Below the pieces are notes generated by a model that saw nothing but the letters and a program-made list of their open reading frames with translations, did not search any database and was not told the origin of the DNA. Made by a program: the position numbers and the translations under genes. A stretch of 64,000 nt of DNA. It comes from Rhizobium pisi. Its GTDB lineage: Bacteria; Pseudomonadota; Alphaproteobacteria; Rhizobiales; Rhizobiaceae. Location: positions 186,001-250,000 of the forward strand of contig NZ_RJJT01000007.1 of NCBI RefSeq assembly GCF_003938655.1, read 5' to 3'. Below, one piece after another: positions 61,117-64,000 of this stretch (the stretch's first letter is position 1; each line of letters begins with the position of its first letter).

Positions 61117-62087
61117 TGCGCAATCTCCTGCGTCATTTGCTGAGAACCATGTCCCGTCGGCATATATCGGCGAATCCCCGCACGGTAGCCACGCATGTAG
61201 TAATATTTCCAGATCGCCCAGAACCGCTTCTTCGACCTTGGCAGAGGATAGAGAAAAGCTGCCCGCGCTGTCCAGTTAGCGCTCTCAATCCAGGTTCTTA
61301 AGGGAACTCCGCCGATTCTCACACCTTTGGGAACGTCCTCCGCAAAAAGCGCCGGCATTCCATAACCCAGACGTTCCCCGCGCTTCTGCACCCAGGTTTC
61401 CGTAACGCTCGAGGCCGGGATCCAATGATGAACAATGGCCTCGGCGCACCGATATGTTTTCACGCCGGTGCGGGAAAGGCGGCTGACGATTTCCGTATCC
61501 TCTCCCATCGCAAAAAGGCCGCCTGGGAGAGGGCCGATATCTTCGCGAAACCGGACATTGCTGCCGAGCAATTCCCGACGGACCGTGGTGTTCGGACCCC
61601 AAATTTTTGTCGGGTCGCAAGGGCCGCTCGGCTCCTCGTCTGCGATGGCGAAGGTTGACCCCATGGGGATCCAATCCAACAGCGGATTGCCTCGCGGATA
61701 GTGCTCCCAATTTGGAAGAATTCCGCCGCCGAAGACGCCAAAATCCGGATTGGCCTCCGCGCAGGCGGCAAGTGTGCTCAACCAGTTCACGTCTGCTTCG
61801 ACGTCGTCGTCGGTAAAGACGACCAGTGCTCCCCGCGCTTTCGCCAAGGCCGCGTTCATGGCTCCAGATTTTCCAGGGCGCGGATGACGAATGACCGTCA
61901 TCGGCAGCTTCTTCGCATACCGCTCGAGAAGCTCCTGCGTTCCGTCGCTGCTGTTGTTGTTGACGGCAATCAGCTCCCATTGTTCGAAGGGAAAGTTCTG
62001 CGTCAACATGGAATCCAGCATTTGCTGGAGGCGACGTCCGGCACCGTTGAAGGACGAGAAGACGACACTGATTTTGGGATCCGTCAT
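61113..62087 (-). CDS. Family 2 glycosyltransferase
   Basis: 324 residues. PKISVVFSSFNGAGRRLQQML opening, VNNNSSDGTQELL, VVFTDDDVEADVNWL and GEDTEIVSRLSRTG. Closely resembles the next gene in order (62179), probably by duplication. ATG 62087 with AGGAGA upstream. Confidence 0.9.
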   Translation of the reverse strand: MTDPKISVVFSSFNGAGRRLQQMLDSMLTQNFPFEQWELIAVNNNSSDGTQELLERYAKKLPMTVIRHPRPGKSGAMNAALAKARGALVVFTDDDVEADVNWLSTLAACAEANPDFGVFGGGILPNWEHYPRGNPLLDWIPMGSTFAIADEEPSGPCDPTKIWGPNTTVRRELLGSNVRFREDIGPLPGGLFAMGEDTEIVSRLSRTGVKTYRCAEAIVHHWIPASSVTETWVQKRGERLGYGMPALFAEDVPKGVRIGGVPLRTWIESANWTARAAFLYPLPRSKKRFWAIWKYYYMRGYRAGIRRYMPTGHGSQQMTQEIAH

Positions 62088-62178
62088 CAAATTCTCCTGC
62101 CTATCGAAGCGCGAAAAATAGGGGTCCTGCCGATCTGGCCGGAGCATTTTCCGGCGACGTCAACGCGATGGAATGCAC

Positions 62179-63150
62179 TCATTTGTCGGCACCGATGCGA
62201 GAGTAGATCAAGCTGTTCGTCGTCGTTCGCTGCTTGAGGAATTGACGCAGGATTCCTTGCCTGACCGATTGTGCCCAGAGCAATTTGAAGCGAAGGCCGC
62301 TTTGGGGAAAGCTCTTCAGGATGAAGCTCGCAGGCGCCATGACAAGCCAGCTCAAGGCGCTGCCAATGGGAACGCCACCAAACTTTGCTTTTCTGTCGAA
62401 CAGGTTCGGCCGGATGATAACCAGCCCCATGCCGTAGCGTTCTCCACGCCGCAAAACCCAACCTTCCTCTACATAGCCCTTCCTGACCATGTGGCGGACC
62501 TTCGGCCTCTGCGAATGAAAGGCTCTGGCGCCGTTCCTTTCCAGCCTCATGGCGAATGCGGTGTCTTCGCCCATCGGAAACTGTGCAACGGTGGCGTCCG
62601 GACCGAGATCGTCATGAACGATGTAGCCGGGGCCTAATATGGAACGGCGGAAGGCCGAATTCGGCCCTGAAATCAAAGCCGCGGATATCGGCCCTTCCCG
62701 AAGGTCGTCGTTGAGAGCGTAGAGGATGCCCATATGCCCGTACTTCATCAACAACGGACCAGGCTTTTCCTCCCATTCGGGCATGATCAGGCCGCCGAAT
62801 ATGGCAAATTCCGGCTGTTCGTTTGCCAAAGCGAGGAACTGTTCGATCCAATCCGGTTCGGGAATCACGTCGTCATCGGTCAAGATGACCAGCTCGCCTT
62901 CCAAATGGCGGAAGCCCTGTGTCAGCGCATGCTGCTTGCCTTGTTTAGGCTCGAAATAAACTTCCAGCGGCAGCCGATCTTGATAGGACTTCAAGACCTT
63001 CGAAGTCTCATCATTGCTGTTGTTGTCGACGGCGACGATTTTCCACTCGTCATGCGGCAATGTGGAGGCGCACAATGCGTCCAGCATGGTGGGCAGGGTT
63101 TTGGCGCCATTATAAGTCGAGAAGAGTATTGTTACTTTGACTTTGCTCAT
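62179..63150 (-). CDS. Family 2 glycosyltransferase
   Basis: 323 residues. VTILFSTYNGAKTLPTMLDAL opening, VDNNSNDETSKVLKSY, VILTDDDVIPEPDWI and GEDTAFAMRLERNG. Paralogue of the 61113 gene. ATG 63150 with GGAGGG upstream. 88 nt after the flippase stop. Confidence 0.9.
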   Translation of the reverse strand: MSKVKVTILFSTYNGAKTLPTMLDALCASTLPHDEWKIVAVDNNSNDETSKVLKSYQDRLPLEVYFEPKQGKQHALTQGFRHLEGELVILTDDDVIPEPDWIEQFLALANEQPEFAIFGGLIMPEWEEKPGPLLMKYGHMGILYALNDDLREGPISAALISGPNSAFRRSILGPGYIVHDDLGPDATVAQFPMGEDTAFAMRLERNGARAFHSQRPKVRHMVRKGYVEEGWVLRRGERYGMGLVIIRPNLFDRKAKFGGVPIGSALSWLVMAPASFILKSFPQSGLRFKLLWAQSVRQGILRQFLKQRTTTNSLIYSRIGADK

Positions 63151-63237
63151 CTGAGCCCTCCGAACGACGCTGTGTTCGATCAGCAACCACGTTTTTGGCC
63201 GGATCATTTCCTGGGCCGAGTTCTCTCAGCTATTGGC

Positions 63238-64000
63238 TTAGGCCGACTTTGGCACGGCGATAAGTTTGGCCTTCGACAGTGTCTTGACAACGATACGCTG
63301 AACTTCGGTTTCCGGGCCGTTCGGCTTCTTCATGGCGAGCCAAAGGACAAAGCTGGAGCCGATATAGAGAACAGCGCCGGCAACGACCAATATGGCCAGA
63401 TGAGTGGCCAGAGCCAGCTTGTCGGTCGGCGCGCTCAGAAGATGCGACACGCCCCATACTCCGGCAGCCATCACAGCGACACTGGCAAGCGCGCGGAAGT
63501 TGGCCGCGAGCTGCTGGAAGAAAGGCAAGCCGATCAACCGTTTAACGAGAAGCATATTGACGACTGTTGAAATCAATCCCGACAATATGCGCGCATAGAT
63601 AACGCCCGGAAGTCCGAAATACACGAGACCGGCGACGATGATGGGGACGCGAAGCACCAACATCTGGGCGTCGCGGATGAACAGCAACTTGGTCTGCCCC
63701 TTCGCCATTCCCAACGGCTGGACCAGCGAACCGAGCGTCTGTATTCCAAACACCGCCGAAAGCGCTTGCACGATAAAGATGGCGGGAACCCATTTCTCGC
63801 CCATGGCAAGCCGCATCATCGGATCCGCTACGACCGCCATGCCGATGCCTGCCGGGAGGGCCACGGCTGCCAGAAGCGCCTGAGCGCGCTGGTAGGCCGC
63901 GACGAGCCGGACAGGGTCGTTGCGCACCTTCGAGAAACCGGGATAGATCGTCTGGTTCAACGGAGCCGTCGCTTCACGGGTGGGCAGCATCGCAAGCGTG
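63238..64000 (-). CDS. Polysaccharide flippase, Wzx-like (5' end outside window)
   Basis: The last 254 residues are in the window; the N-terminus lies beyond the right edge. About six spans are visible: LAAVALPAGIGMAVVADPMMRLAMGEKWVPAIFIVQALSAVFG, which is the usual middle of rhizobial PssL/WzxC-type flippases. It would move lipid-linked repeat units across the inner membrane. First gene seen of the leftward glycosyltransferase operon. Confidence 0.88.
   Translation of the reverse strand, partial: TLAMLPTREATAPLNQTIYPGFSKVRNDPVRLVAAYQRAQALLAAVALPAGIGMAVVADPMMRLAMGEKWVPAIFIVQALSAVFGIQTLGSLVQPLGMAKGQTKLLFIRDAQMLVLRVPIIVAGLVYFGLPGVIYARILSGLISTVVNMLLVKRLIGLPFFQQLAANFRALASVAVMAAGVWGVSHLLSAPTDKLALATHLAILVVAGAVLYIGSSFVLWLAMKKPNGPETEVQRIVVKTLSKAKLIAVPKSA

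Noticed and set aside
1..64000. CRISPR arrays, tRNA or rRNA genes, insertion sequences
   Set aside because: No regularly spaced repeats, cloverleaf sequences, rRNA segments or transposase frames were found; the repeats are short dispersed intergenic elements.

Overview
The window reads as a chromosomal stretch from a fast-growing Rhizobium of the leguminosarum/etli type (Alphaproteobacteria, Rhizobiaceae). The evidence is the PhyR-NepR-EcfG general stress locus, a hmuPSTUV haem-uptake operon divergent from tonB, TGA-N9-TCA iron-responsive operators, rkpK/lpsL-type nucleotide-sugar genes, PssD/PssE-like glycosyltransferase subunits, a Rap-like adhesin beside a PrsDE-type secretion system, high GC, and rhizobial dispersed intergenic repeats.

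Layout. (1) 1-3910: general stress response: an HWE/HisKA_2 sensor kinase (cut by the left edge), phyR, nepR and ecfG, then a DUF883/membrane-protein pair. Perfect GGAAC-N16-CGTT (EcfG) promoters precede the kinase, phyR, the DUF883 pair and, further on, a glycine-zipper protein (16203-16598). (2) 3923-11059: haem acquisition: hmuP-S-T-U-V leftward; a frameshifted exported-protein gene, tonB, and a DUF2325/87-aa protein/HmuQ operon rightward, with IRO boxes at both promoters. (3) 11396-16598: truncated haemoglobin with DUF423, TetR plus SMR efflux, a ThuA/dehydrogenase pair, a cyanobacterial-looking PlsY, and the glycine-zipper protein. (4) 16729-24641: a CecR-YbhGFSR-type efflux operon and a phospholipase D-like protein. 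(5) 24642-36062: mixed housekeeping and accessory genes: a structured intergenic region, LpsL-like epimerase, EEP phosphatase, an in-frame phosphomannomutase/ManC fusion, ung, a quinone-detoxification pair, KTSC protein, PPP-type phosphatase. (6) 36135-64000: a surface polysaccharide island: UDP-glucose dehydrogenase, BTLCP protease, two Wzy/ligase-like proteins, Wza-like exporter, Wzc-like tyrosine autokinase, two uncharacterised interleaved proteins, a Rap-like calcium lectin, a beta-helix protein with a related C-terminal domain, a type I secretion pair, an SGNH hydrolase, PssD/PssE-like subunits, two acyltransferases, four family 2 glycosyltransferases and a flippase cut by the right edge.

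How it fits together. RkpK, LpsL and the PMM/ManC protein can supply UDP-GlcA, UDP-GalA and GDP-mannose. The glycosyltransferases, flippase, Wzy, Wza and Wzc can assemble and export an acidic polysaccharide that the acyltransferases and SGNH hydrolase decorate or trim. The type I system probably secretes the two cadherin-like-domain proteins, which may bind or modify that polymer outside the cell. No initiating sugar-phosphate transferase (PssA/ExoY type) is visible here. I saw no rRNA, tRNA, CRISPR array or insertion sequence. All functional calls come from reading motifs and family resemblance; no database search was run.
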